Assembly: GCA_004764695.1 (NCBI GenBank) | Contig: SMSO01000033.1 | Span: 1,069,001 to 1,133,000, forward strand | Length of the DNA stretch: 64,000 bases | Origin: Schizochytrium sp. TIO01 | Lineage: Eukaryota; Sar; Bigyra; Thraustochytrida; Thraustochytriidae | Direction: 5' to 3' | In this document: positions 55,526 through 64,000 of the stretch, piece after piece | Layout: the number at the start of each line of letters is the position of its first letter | Position numbering within the stretch: the stretch's first letter is position 1 | Made by a program: the position numbers and the translations under genes | Notes under the pieces: generated by a model | The model's database searches: none | Told to the model about the DNA's origin: nothing | What the model saw: the letters and a program-made list of their open reading frames with translations, nothing else

Positions 55526-56794
55526 ATGAGGCGTCTCCGCAGGGCGCTCCCGCCGGCTCAAGGGCGGAACCTTGCTACCTCTTCGGGACCGCAGAGCACC
55601 CAGGACTCTTTCTCGTCCAAACTCTTGGTTCCGTCTCTTCAAACCCGCGTATCTCCACAATGGAATGGCAGTCTTAGCCGTCGTGGAGGTCTTCTTCATC
55701 TCCGTGGGCAATATGCTCGCGCTCTGAGCGGCACACCGGTACGAACCGTAGAGGGATCGCATAGTAGGATGCGTGCTAGTGGATGGGCTTTCGTCGCTGG
55801 TGGCGGGGCTGTCCTTGCTGCGGCGTACTCTGCATCGGTGATCTTGGGCGGCAGCGGCAGTGGTAGCGGCCTCATGGATGGCGGCGAACCTCTCTGCAAG
55901 TCCGTCTCTGTGTACGCATCGCGGGGACCGCGCAGCGCCATGGAGGACGAGTATTACATCTCTCCAGACGAGCGTTTCTTCGGCGTCTATGACGGCCACG
56001 GCGGGGCCAAGGTCTCCAAATTCGTGCGCAGACACCTGCACGAGCGTCTAGATGCCTACGAAGCCCAGAACGATGCAGACGGAGGCCCTGAAAATGCGCT
56101 ACGTAAAGCATTCGCAGATGTGTCGAAAGGAATTCTTCAGAACAACAAGTTTGATATGCAAGGCTCCACTGCAGTAACTGTGCTACTGGGACGTGACGAG
56201 CTATGGTCAGCGAACTTGGGAGACTCAAGGGCCGTCTTGTGTCGTGACGGAGAGGCCATTGATCTGACAGTGGACCATAAACCGAATTCCGTGGAGGAAA
56301 AGTCTAGAATCGAAGCACTTGGCGGAAATGTCCGGTGGTATGGCTACTTAGGACCGGACAGGCAGCCTGTGCAAGGGATGGGGGCATACCGCATCAACGG
56401 AAATCTCGCTGTGTCTAGAGCCTTTGGAGATCGACTGGAAACACCATTTGTATCAGACGAACCAGATGTGGAAAAATTTGACAGGGACCATGATGCTGAC
56501 AGATTTATCATTCTCGCGTCTGATGGACTCTGGGATGTTATGACTAGCCAGGAGGCAGTGAAGTTCGTCATGCAGGTCATGACAGGATCTGTTGGCGCAT
56601 TGGGACAGGGAGAGAAGAAAACTAGGAGGCCATCAAGGTCGCTGACAAAGTGGATGCGACAGTACTCGGGTGATACAAACATGGTCCGAGCTGTACTTGA
56701 CACGCGTAAAGCGAAGATCTCCAAGTACCTCGTCGAGGAGTCTTTGCGGAGGGGCACCGCAGACAACGTCACCGTTATTGTCATCTGGTTGTAA
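55526..56794 (+). CDS. PP2C-family protein serine/threonine phosphatase with mitochondrial-type leader
   Basis: The 422-aa enzyme is a metal-dependent Ser/Thr phosphatase. The PP2C motifs are in order: RGPRSAMEDEYY (133-144), YDGHGGAKV (155-163) with a metal-binding Asp, the STAVTVLL strand, NLGDSRAVL near 229-237, VDHKP, AVSRAFGD, SDGLWDVMTSQEA near 331 and the final TADNVTVIVI near 409-416. The N-terminus (MRRLRRALPPAQGRN) is Arg-rich, Ser-rich and free of acidic residues, as in mitochondrial presequences, and a single hydrophobic segment follows at about 86-108, suggesting anchoring in the inner membrane. A ~45-residue insert (KKTRRPSRSLTKWMRQY) lies before the last motif. Substrate unknown. 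ATG start, no intron. Confidence 0.93.
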   Translation: MRRLRRALPPAQGRNLATSSGPQSTQDSFSSKLLVPSLQTRVSPQWNGSLSRRGGLLHLRGQYARALSGTPVRTVEGSHSRMRASGWAFVAGGGAVLAAAYSASVILGGSGSGSGLMDGGEPLCKSVSVYASRGPRSAMEDEYYISPDERFFGVYDGHGGAKVSKFVRRHLHERLDAYEAQNDADGGPENALRKAFADVSKGILQNNKFDMQGSTAVTVLLGRDELWSANLGDSRAVLCRDGEAIDLTVDHKPNSVEEKSRIEALGGNVRWYGYLGPDRQPVQGMGAYRINGNLAVSRAFGDRLETPFVSDEPDVEKFDRDHDADRFIILASDGLWDVMTSQEAVKFVMQVMTGSVGALGQGEKKTRRPSRSLTKWMRQYSGDTNMVRAVLDTRKAKISKYLVEESLRRGTADNVTVIVIWL

Positions 56795-58803
56795 ATGCAT
56801 ACAGCGCAGCACCGAGGCTTCTTTAGTCAGGCTATATCTCCTGACATGCTTGTTTGCTTATTATATACTTGCCACGGCAGGTGAAAATAGATCAAGAGCG
56901 AAGAGGGAATCCCTTATATATATTTCAACATGCCTACGAGGTGCCGCAAGTCTCTCCGGCATGTACGTCCCTCTGTTGCAAATTGCTATAACCTTTGAAA
57001 TTTCGTGGCCCTCAATAGCAAACCTAGCAAATTATCCTGTTATCTACATCTTCGTCTGTGGGTATGGAAACAAGGCTAGAGCGCATCAATTGCCTGTGCA
57101 CATTAGAAGGAAAACATCGTCGTCTTTGAAAAGTGCAACTTGGCCAAGTCTATCTACCACTTACCAGTTTGAGGAAGTGGCGTTGGTGCACACAGCCATC
57201 TAGCCAGCCTTTCACAGATCTTTCTGTTGCCTCGTGATGCTAAATACTTTTATCATCGCGGTTTCATATTTGTGTGCGTATACTCTTTCCTTTCTACTTT
57301 CCCTCGTCATCGAAGATGAGCTATCGCACGCTGCTATATATTTGAGCTTCGGCATCTCCACTATCGCGTATAAGTGTATGCATGTATACATGCATATGCT
57401 CCTGCGTCACTACGTGCGTGCAGTCATGTCTACAAGCTTCATTCATAATAATCATACATACAAAAATATATACTACATATTTACTTTTTTGCAAGCTGAT
57501 TGGATTCTTCCGTTCGCATCATCACAGTAACTTGCTAGATGTTGCTACACTTTGGTGAACTTGTACCTTGAATTTAAAGTCTTCACGTTGTAGAATGTTC
57601 AGCCTCGAAGTTGCACATCGAATGTATGTTTTGCTGTATTGACTTCTTTTTTAAATTTAATTAAAAACATGAAAAACGTCAGTCTTCGTTTCCCACAAAA
57701 GCTGAATGTCCCAATTATGTAATGAAACAATAAGATTGACTTGAGCTGCATGTTGACGATCGTTGTAAGCCCAATCCACATGATCCCTAATATCCTGCTT
57801 TTATAGGTCATCTTCTGCGATCACCTTACGACATATTAGTTCTTTTTTACTAGCTTGAGGAGTGGCTTCTGCTGGTCTTGTTAGTCCTTATTTTGACATC
57901 AAATCCCGTGCGTATCGTAATAATGTTGTTAAGGATAGTCAAAGCTCGGATATTATACTGGCTTAGTTTTATAATATAGAGGCAACATTTTCAATAAATC
58001 ACAGTGGCTGAAACTAAAAACGGGAAAGAATGAATACCATTTTTTAAAATTTATTCTTTAATTTAAAAAAAAAAATTAAAAAAATATATATATATAGATT
58101 AACTAGTCACAGTTTTGCTTTAATCATGGCTGCCAAAAAGTTATTCGAGCGGAATTGATCAAGCAAACGTTACGAAACAAACTACATGTCCTCCGGGGCC
58201 TCGCTCTATCATGCAGCTGGCCTGAAAGACGATAGAATATAAATGAACTTTAGAAATATTTTTTCTGTCTTGTAAGTGTACGGCGTTCTTGTTAATTATC
58301 CTTGGGTTGGCATCGCTCCGTGCAAATCTTAAGAAAACACTGCAGAGAACAAGTCATCTTTAAGACTCGGTTTCATGAAGCCCTTAGATGTACCGAGGGA
58401 AGACATGCAGTCTGTGCGCATGAACATTTGCAAGCGAAAGTAATATTAGAGAGTATTGGTGGTATACTGTTTGGTTCCGGATTACCATTGCATTGTTGTG
58501 TGCTGAGGATGAAACGAAACGGAGCTCTGAGGTTTGAGTACGACCAGGAAAGCTAGTATGTAACACAACATTAATTAGATCTAGGGGGTTTAGAGACACA
58601 GCCACAGGAGAATTCTATAGTTTTCTCATTAAAACAAAGGGGTTGGGCCTCTAGTTCGAGCGAAATAGGTAAACCCACCCATCTATCCTACTTACACCAC
58701 TTCTTTGCTACTAAACCAGTTATTGGATTGAATATACTTGTTTTGAGAAATTTGGCAAAAATATGACTCAAAGCAGACAAAAAGATATATAGCTTGCGAG
58801 CTC
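56795..58803. other. Convergent 2-kb AT-rich spacer
   Basis: Between the stop codons of the PP2C (+) and aspartic protease (-) genes. It has a mixed A/TA low-complexity tract at about 58050-58098 and otherwise unique AT-rich sequence. Small frames (57234-57530, 58302-58556 and others) have no family features. Confidence 0.45.
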
Positions 58804-60405
58804 TCATCTTGAGCGCGAAGTTGAGGAGGAAACCCCAGGCCGTGGACGAAGGTATCTCGTCGCCTCAATGCAAATGAAGAGTTGTCCAATTATGGCACCA
58901 ATACCGGTAATTGCACCAACAGAAAACTGCATCGCCTCCGTAGATCGGGAGGTGGATGTGATAATCTCCGGCTCAAGATGAATGCCAGGTTTCGATCCTA
59001 GTTCAGAGGTGTGTGAACCATTCACATGGCCACATAACTGGCGATTAGGGCGAGCAAAAGCTACGCGACGCCGTGCAAGGTCGAAGAAAGTATAAAATGC
59101 TCGCATGAAGGTATCGCCCAGGACTGTGCGATCGTTCGCTGGCTGTATGCCAAGGCAAAAGACGTCAGCTTTGTACTGGATGAAGTACATGGATGGAGGA
59201 AGATCTAGCCGCACCCCTTCAAAATCAAAGCTCAGAGTTGGAAAACCTTGTGGAGGTTGCGTCAAGCATACTCCACGGTCGAAAATAGTTTCTTCTGTGC
59301 ACACACCAGGCAGAGAGCAAAAGCGCGCCTGGAAAAATTGAACAAGAGTGTCCCATATATCTTTCTCCAGAAGAAGCAACGTAGTTCCACTATCAACAAT
59401 CGCCTGTCGAGGTGGGCTATAGCTTGTCGACTTAATGGGCTCACCGCCAACCGAAATTCCTGCCAGGCCCACCGAGTAGTACGTTCCAAAGAGTCCCGTA
59501 CTAAGCATAGGAACAGAGCTCAGGGTTCCATGATAAAGTTTTTCCTCTTTGCCAATAGATCCGAGAACAAGCTTGCCACCGACATCGCCTAGGCACATAC
59601 CAAATCCCCAAATTGACGTGTCCTCATCGTTGAGAACAGCCTCATATGCTGGTGGAGAGCATGTCGGATTGCAGTTCAGTCGCGGTAGGCCGAGACCCAA
59701 AATTCCATCCACCCTAGTTGGCCAAGGACCAGTTTCCTTAAGTGCCTTGTAAACTACGACTTCTCCAAAGGACTTATTATTGAGGCTGAGCAAATCAGTT
59801 TCAAGGACTCCTTCTGAGGTAACGTGGTAATCAGAGTCGCCCCCATACTCCAAGTAAAAGCCACAAGTCTCAGGCTCTAATCCCGCGCAGCAACGTGTAT
59901 CATTTTCGCTTCCACGACGGCAGATCCATGTGTTTGCGGTGTTGAGGCCGCAGTGATCGCTGCTGCACGCAATAGGGGCTCCTCCAGAATACCCGCTTGC
60001 AGAGGCTAGAACCAGCGAGCTAGAACCAGTATCCACCTGGAGTCGCAGCGAAACATCTCCAATCTCCACATACGCCCAGTATTCACCAAGCGTCGCAATC
60101 CCACCTTCCAGATCCACTAAAAACCCGGCGCCATCTAGAGAGGAAGATCGCTTCGACTTCTTAGCATTCACTTCATTTGCACTTGCACTGTATCCATAAA
60201 TATTGTTCACAGCCTCGGCATTTTCGTAAACGCTTTCGTTGTGCTTGTTGACATTGATGTCGTTGTTGGTGACGGCACCGCTCCGAAGTTCACGCCGCAC
60301 ATACGAAGAGCCAAGAGCACCTACCGACGGAGACACAAGACCGGCAACCAACGCTAGCACTACTATAATGGCCACACGTGGCGCTTGCAGATGCTGCGGC
60401 GCCAT
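58804..60405 (-). CDS. Pepsin-like aspartic protease, membrane anchored
   Basis: I chose the ATG at 60405 because it begins a proper signal peptide (1-29, APRVAIIVVLALVAGLV); an ATG 28 codons earlier (60489) would bury it. The protein is 533 aa. A prosegment-like region lies at about 35-105. The two catalytic aspartates are Asp125 in VDTGSS and Asp338 in IVDSGTT, with the expected hydrophobic strands and TVLGDTFMRAFYTFFDLARRRVAFA near the end. A Cys-rich insert with six cysteines sits at about 147-181, between the first Asp and the flap, reminiscent of BACE- or plasmepsin V-type enzymes. A single membrane helix (about 494-514) and a short Arg/Ser-rich tail end the protein. It probably acts in the secretory pathway or at the surface. 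Confidence 0.92.
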   Translation of the reverse strand: MAPQHLQAPRVAIIVVLALVAGLVSPSVGALGSSYVRRELRSGAVTNNDINVNKHNESVYENAEAVNNIYGYSASANEVNAKKSKRSSSLDGAGFLVDLEGGIATLGEYWAYVEIGDVSLRLQVDTGSSSLVLASASGYSGGAPIACSSDHCGLNTANTWICRRGSENDTRCCAGLEPETCGFYLEYGGDSDYHVTSEGVLETDLLSLNNKSFGEVVVYKALKETGPWPTRVDGILGLGLPRLNCNPTCSPPAYEAVLNDEDTSIWGFGMCLGDVGGKLVLGSIGKEEKLYHGTLSSVPMLSTGLFGTYYSVGLAGISVGGEPIKSTSYSPPRQAIVDSGTTLLLLEKDIWDTLVQFFQARFCSLPGVCTEETIFDRGVCLTQPPQGFPTLSFDFEGVRLDLPPSMYFIQYKADVFCLGIQPANDRTVLGDTFMRAFYTFFDLARRRVAFARPNRQLCGHVNGSHTSELGSKPGIHLEPEIITSTSRSTEAMQFSVGAITGIGAIIGQLFICIEATRYLRPRPGVSSSTSRSR

Positions 60406-61742
60406 CGTGGAGGGAGAGCTGCGCGCAAATGAGATTTGGGATTGATCGATTGTCAGACTTTGTCGATTAAATACTCGATAATATTGCATAGATACTCATA
60501 GTATGATTGTAGTACCTACCTAGAGTTTTTAAAACAAGTTTTCAAATAGATTCTGTTAGTGTAGTATATCTCTTCTCTGTTTATCTTGGCTAGTACCTAG
60601 TACAGTGGTAGGATAATCTGTGCAAATATATGTGCCTACCTCTCTTTGTATTCGACGAGTACTTTGTCTGCATTAACTCTTCGTAGGGCCCTTATAAATG
60701 GTATTTATATTTTTACTTCGTTTGCGCTTTTCAACTTTAGAGCACTCCCACTAGTCAAAGGCGGTATAATCCAAACAATCCCATTCTTTGATATCTTTGG
60801 AGGGGACCTAGGTTTTAGGTACCTATTGATGAAGCTAGATAACGTTACAAGATGGTATCCTGGGCAATAGATCTCCTTGTGGATGAAGAGAGTGGTGTGT
60901 ATTTTCCTTTAATCTTATATATAAAATATACACAATACAAAGAAAAGGCCGCAGAAAACAGAAGATGTACTCGGCGTGGATGGCATTCAAATTGCACTAT
61001 TTTGAGATCAGTATTTTTTCGAAGGGCCACCTACTCCTTACGAACATTCGAAAGTCACTACTTCGCACGGTTCCAGTCACTCTAATTACACCTTTCGGGG
61101 TTCTTATAAAATTAGAGTTTAATTTTCAACTGTGGCTGGTGGCAGGATCAAAAATAGCAGGATCATTATGTTAACTTTCTTAGTTTTTCGCTGCATCAAC
61201 GAAGTTTAATTTTTAGGGTGCTCATTCCGGTTTAGATATCAACTAATTAGGAATAAGAAGGCTGAGAAATGTGCATCAATTTGCACCAAACGGAACTAGA
61301 TTATGTTTAGACTACTAGATAGTGCCCCTAAGAGAATCGGATAGACAAGCGTCCAGTAGGCTTCCAAAGCTAGTACTGGTATCAATAGTGCCTGCTTATA
61401 CGAGTTAGCTCGCGTTTTAACCTGGCTCGGTCAAAGCTTCCCAAAATGCTGACTGGACGACTTGATTCATGGTTTCATCTTCAGGTATTTGCAGTACCTA
61501 TGTTGGGGAAATTCTGAGAAAGGAGGACTCCTTAATTGAAGAAAATATATAACTAGCAGTCAATTTAAAAGTGGAAACAAATTAACGCCCTCATTTGCCA
61601 ATATAATTACAGAATAAGTCTTACAGAGAGGCCGTTGTCCATATAACATCCAATAGGCATTTATATCCAGAGATAAACATTACGTTACATCCCTAAGGAG
61701 GAAGAATACATAGTGATTTGGCATCCAACAGTCGCTTAAGAC
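60406..61742. other. AT-rich spacer, no gene seen
   Basis: Contains the aspartic protease promoter/5' UTR on its left side and the RING gene 3' flank on its right. Unique, AT-rich DNA; the short open frames show no motif. Confidence 0.45.
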
Positions 61743-62660
61743 TCAAGAACTTTCATCCAGGCTAGCTGCTTGTAACCTACGTGATAATGATGATACAGAT
61801 TGACTTTGGGTCTGATTTAAGGTATGATCTTGAATTTGCTGCAGTTTCACTGCAGAATCGCTCGGCAACTCCCAGAGCTCCGCAACGGGAGTGCGGCATA
61901 ATGGACAGGTCGGGTTGGCCTTAGAGAGCTGTTTAGCACAGTCTGTACATAGGCAAGTGTGCATGCAGGGTAGCATTGTTGTATTCTGCGGGTTCGTAAG
62001 GCAAATAACACACTCTTGCGAGGCCTCCTCAACACCGCCTCCAAACATTGTCTTCAGCCGATACATCTTACCCTCCTGCGACGTTACTGACTGTTCTTTC
62101 TCTTCCAAGTTGGTATCTAGCTGCGTAGACTGCGACTTGGCCCAACTCGCTTCACTGTCCTGTTCTAATCTTATCACAATCCCTGCTGCCAGCGCTTCTT
62201 GACACGGAACTCGAATTGAGATAGTCTGCTCTCCAAGGCTTACGGGGAAGCACACCTCGGAGCCTTCCGCACCTGCAACGAAGAAGGGTTCCGTATAAAT
62301 TGTCTCCGGTGCGAATATCACTACTGCGCGCCCCTGTACGTCTGCACGTACTTTAAACTCGAGCGTGTTGAGGCTGTCGAACTCTCCCAGAACCTTTGCG
62401 GAACCGGGCACCATCGCAATACCAACTCTCATTCCACCGGCGCGACGGAGTTCAGGACCTGCACGGATGATGCTTTCTCCATGCGCGGTGAATACAGAGG
62501 TTGAAACCATCCGGTGGTGCTGGCGAGCCGCTGCGGCTTGCTGTGCTGCCTCCACATCTGCCCAGCTGCGCACGGCGCCGACAGTAGCATGGCTTTCGAT
62601 GGCGGTGGATGTTGATGCCTCAGAGGGCCATGAGACTACTCCACTCAAGGTGTTGCCCAT
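61743..62660 (-). CDS. RING E3 ubiquitin ligase, MGRN1/LOG2-like, with N-myristoylation signal
   Basis: From the ATG at 62660 the protein is 305 aa and starts MGNTLSGV, a good N-myristoylation consensus (Gly2, Ser6); an earlier in-frame start would be GTG. Residues about 85-165 form a beta-rich domain (LEFKVRADVQGRAVVIFAPE...) in the position of the DAR2-like domain of MGRN1/RNF157/LOG2 ligases. The C3HC4 RING is at 217-255: Cys217, Cys220, Cys232, His234, Cys238, Cys241, Cys252 and Cys255, with the downstream Pro/Leu context typical of E2 binding. The C-terminal 50 residues are Gln/Ser-rich. It should transfer ubiquitin at membranes. Family assignment beyond RING E3 rests on layout and the myristoylation signal. 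Confidence 0.9.
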   Translation of the reverse strand: MGNTLSGVVSWPSEASTSTAIESHATVGAVRSWADVEAAQQAAAARQHHRMVSTSVFTAHGESIIRAGPELRRAGGMRVGIAMVPGSAKVLGEFDSLNTLEFKVRADVQGRAVVIFAPETIYTEPFFVAGAEGSEVCFPVSLGEQTISIRVPCQEALAAGIVIRLEQDSEASWAKSQSTQLDTNLEEKEQSVTSQEGKMYRLKTMFGGGVEEASQECVICLTNPQNTTMLPCMHTCLCTDCAKQLSKANPTCPLCRTPVAELWELPSDSAVKLQQIQDHTLNQTQSQSVSSLSRRLQAASLDESS

Positions 62661-63642
62661 AGGATTCACGAAGAGTGCGTCGAGAAGAAATGCGTCTCAA
62701 GGCCATGCAGAGGAATCTCCTCGCGACCAGATCTCCAAGCACCGCTCTCGTTTTGATTTTGCTTTTCAACTATAAGAGGGTACCTACCCACTATAGTTTT
62801 CCGAAGTACTTTTCTGCTTATCCTCTATGACTCATAGTAAGGGAGTAAACAACCCATAGGATTACTCCCGATAAAGTGGTTGATAGGATCTTAGAAAGTT
62901 CTATACCCGCAATGTTGAAAGGGTGTGCACGAAGGCCACCATAGGTATATATACTTAAGGTTAGGCCTATGAATATGAGTGAACTGAGAGGTCCGTTTCG
63001 CGGCGCGGAGGGATACAGGAGGCTGAAGAAGATGAAGGGTTGTTGACGAGTAATATAAGGGGTCCTCGAGAAATGTTTGTTGTTGAGATCTTTGATTTCG
63101 AATTCTTTCTACCACCTTTGTAATAACGATTTCATTTAGGTATTGGCAATGAAAAATAACCAAGTCAAAGACATAGATATTATATAAAGGTTAACTTTGA
63201 AGAAAACCACGAGAACGTGAAAGAAAATACGCTCGAGCTTGTTAATTTTTTCTGCTGATTATTAAAAGCTATAATATTCACAAAATTTTCATGAACTGGG
63301 GCATTTTAAAAAAAAATCCAAGGGTTGTTCTTGTAATAGTAGGTATGTGAAACTTGGAAAGTGATTTTTTTTTATTCTTTAGAGGATAGATGACAAGGGC
63401 GCTCTTGGAAAAATATTGTAAATATTGTTTGCTGCACAAAAGACAAAAACTAGGTATCGAATTCATTGAAAAAAGTCGGAAGGAAGAAAAAAGAAAGAGA
63501 CTACCAATGGTGCTTAAATGAGGGAGATATACACATGGTTGTGAAAAGCACGGAGATTGAGACATCAAGGAAATATTAATCGCTTGGTCGGTTGCATAAA
63601 GAAATCACTGTCTGCGCTTGCAATTATTTGTTGGAGGCAAAG
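62661..63642. other. Divergent spacer between the RING gene and the truncated coiled-coil gene
   Basis: Both promoters should lie in these ~980 bases. Mostly AT-rich unique sequence with a few A and T runs (near 63308 and 63368). Frames at 62891-63163 and 63278-63568 on the minus strand are unrecognisable. Confidence 0.45.
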
Positions 63643-64000
63643 ATGCAAGCACAACATGACAATAGAACTGGCGCTCAAGGGCATTGCCAACTTGAGAATT
63701 CTGAGCTAGCCAAGCTGGTTATTCGAAACAAGATATTAAGAAAGCGTTGCAAACACGCTGCCAGGCAACTCGACAAACTTGTACAAGAGGCAGAGCACCA
63801 CGCAGTACGTGATGAAATTGCTATTGCACAAAACAAGAAAGACGCCAATTTTTACGGAGACGATTTTGATGAGGTTGAAGGGAAAAACACGCTACGTAAA
63901 CTCGAAGCACAAGAAGCTAGCCTTTTCAAACTAGTGTCAGCAGAGCAACGAGGACATCATTTATTGCTAAGTCGAAGTGAGCAGCTAGCAGAAAGCCAAG
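63643..64000 (+). CDS. Partial coiled-coil protein, 5' end only
   Basis: An ATG at 63643 opens a frame with no stop to the window edge (119 codons and one base). An in-frame TAA at 63577 lies upstream and no earlier ATG, so this is a true N-terminus. The sequence is charged and helical, with many Lys, Glu, Gln and Leu: ELAKLVIRNKILRKRCKHAA, RQLDKLVQEAEHHAVRDE, then LRKLEAQEASLFKLVSAEQR. Heptad-like Leu/Ala spacing predicts a coiled coil. No family can be named from this part. Basal-body or axonemal coiled-coil proteins are one option but that is only a guess. Confidence 0.65.
   Translation, partial: MQAQHDNRTGAQGHCQLENSELAKLVIRNKILRKRCKHAARQLDKLVQEAEHHAVRDEIAIAQNKKDANFYGDDFDEVEGKNTLRKLEAQEASLFKLVSAEQRGHHLLLSRSEQLAESQ

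Overview
The window looks like nuclear DNA of a flagellated unicellular eukaryote. Genes are single, monocistronic and on both strands. The three introns I could place are short, start GTAAGT and end AG. Spacers are long and full of microsatellites. Several products belong to cilium or flagellum families, and the membrane and signalling repertoire (TRPML and polycystin channels, SVOP-like carrier, membrane-anchored aspartic protease, PP2C, OTU protease, RING ligase) is typical of protists. A stramenopile such as a labyrinthulomycete/thraustochytrid would fit, but that placement is inference; no rRNA or organelle marker is present.

Layout. 1-6370: gene-poor flank with telomere-like GGTTA units at the very start, then AT-rich unique DNA and microsatellites. 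6371-8698: a large secreted, membrane-anchored, Cys/Gly/Ser/Ala-rich protein of unknown function. 9.3-18.0 kb: a compact block with a polycystin-like channel (-) head-to-head with a TRPML-like channel (+, one intron), then CFAP299 (-) head-to-head with a calaxin-like EF-hand protein (+, two introns). 18.7-19.0 kb: thioredoxin (-). 22.0-25.2 kb: a TPR-like/IQ/LRR protein (-). 25.9-27.7 kb: an SVOP-like MFS carrier (-). 27.7-39.9 kb: a 12-kb stretch without a recognisable gene, holding an 84-bp tandem repeat, many microsatellites and GC-rich islands. 39.9-41.6 kb: a GAPDH with a long bacterial-type N-terminal domain and strong C-ending codon bias. 43.7-44.4 kb: a membrane-anchored acylphosphatase (-). 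45.6-47.7 kb: two tandem theta-type glutathione S-transferases (-). 48.6-50.4 kb: an OTU protease with a zinc knuckle (-). 52.5-53.1 kb: a BART-domain (CFAP36/ARL2BP-like) protein (+). 55.5-56.8 kb: a PP2C phosphatase with a probable mitochondrial leader (+). 58.8-60.4 kb: a membrane-anchored aspartic protease (-). 61.7-62.7 kb: an N-myristoylation-type RING E3 ligase (-). 63.6 kb to the end: a truncated coiled-coil gene (+).

How the genes may work together. The 9.3-18 kb block and the BART gene share a flagellar/calcium theme: two cation channels, a dynein-linked EF-hand family, CFAP299 and an ARL2-binding-type domain; the IQ-rich protein could bind calmodulin in the same setting. Thioredoxin and the two GSTs are redox/detoxification functions. 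GAPDH is central carbon metabolism. OTU and RING proteins act on ubiquitin. All functional calls come from reading motifs by eye; no database search was possible.
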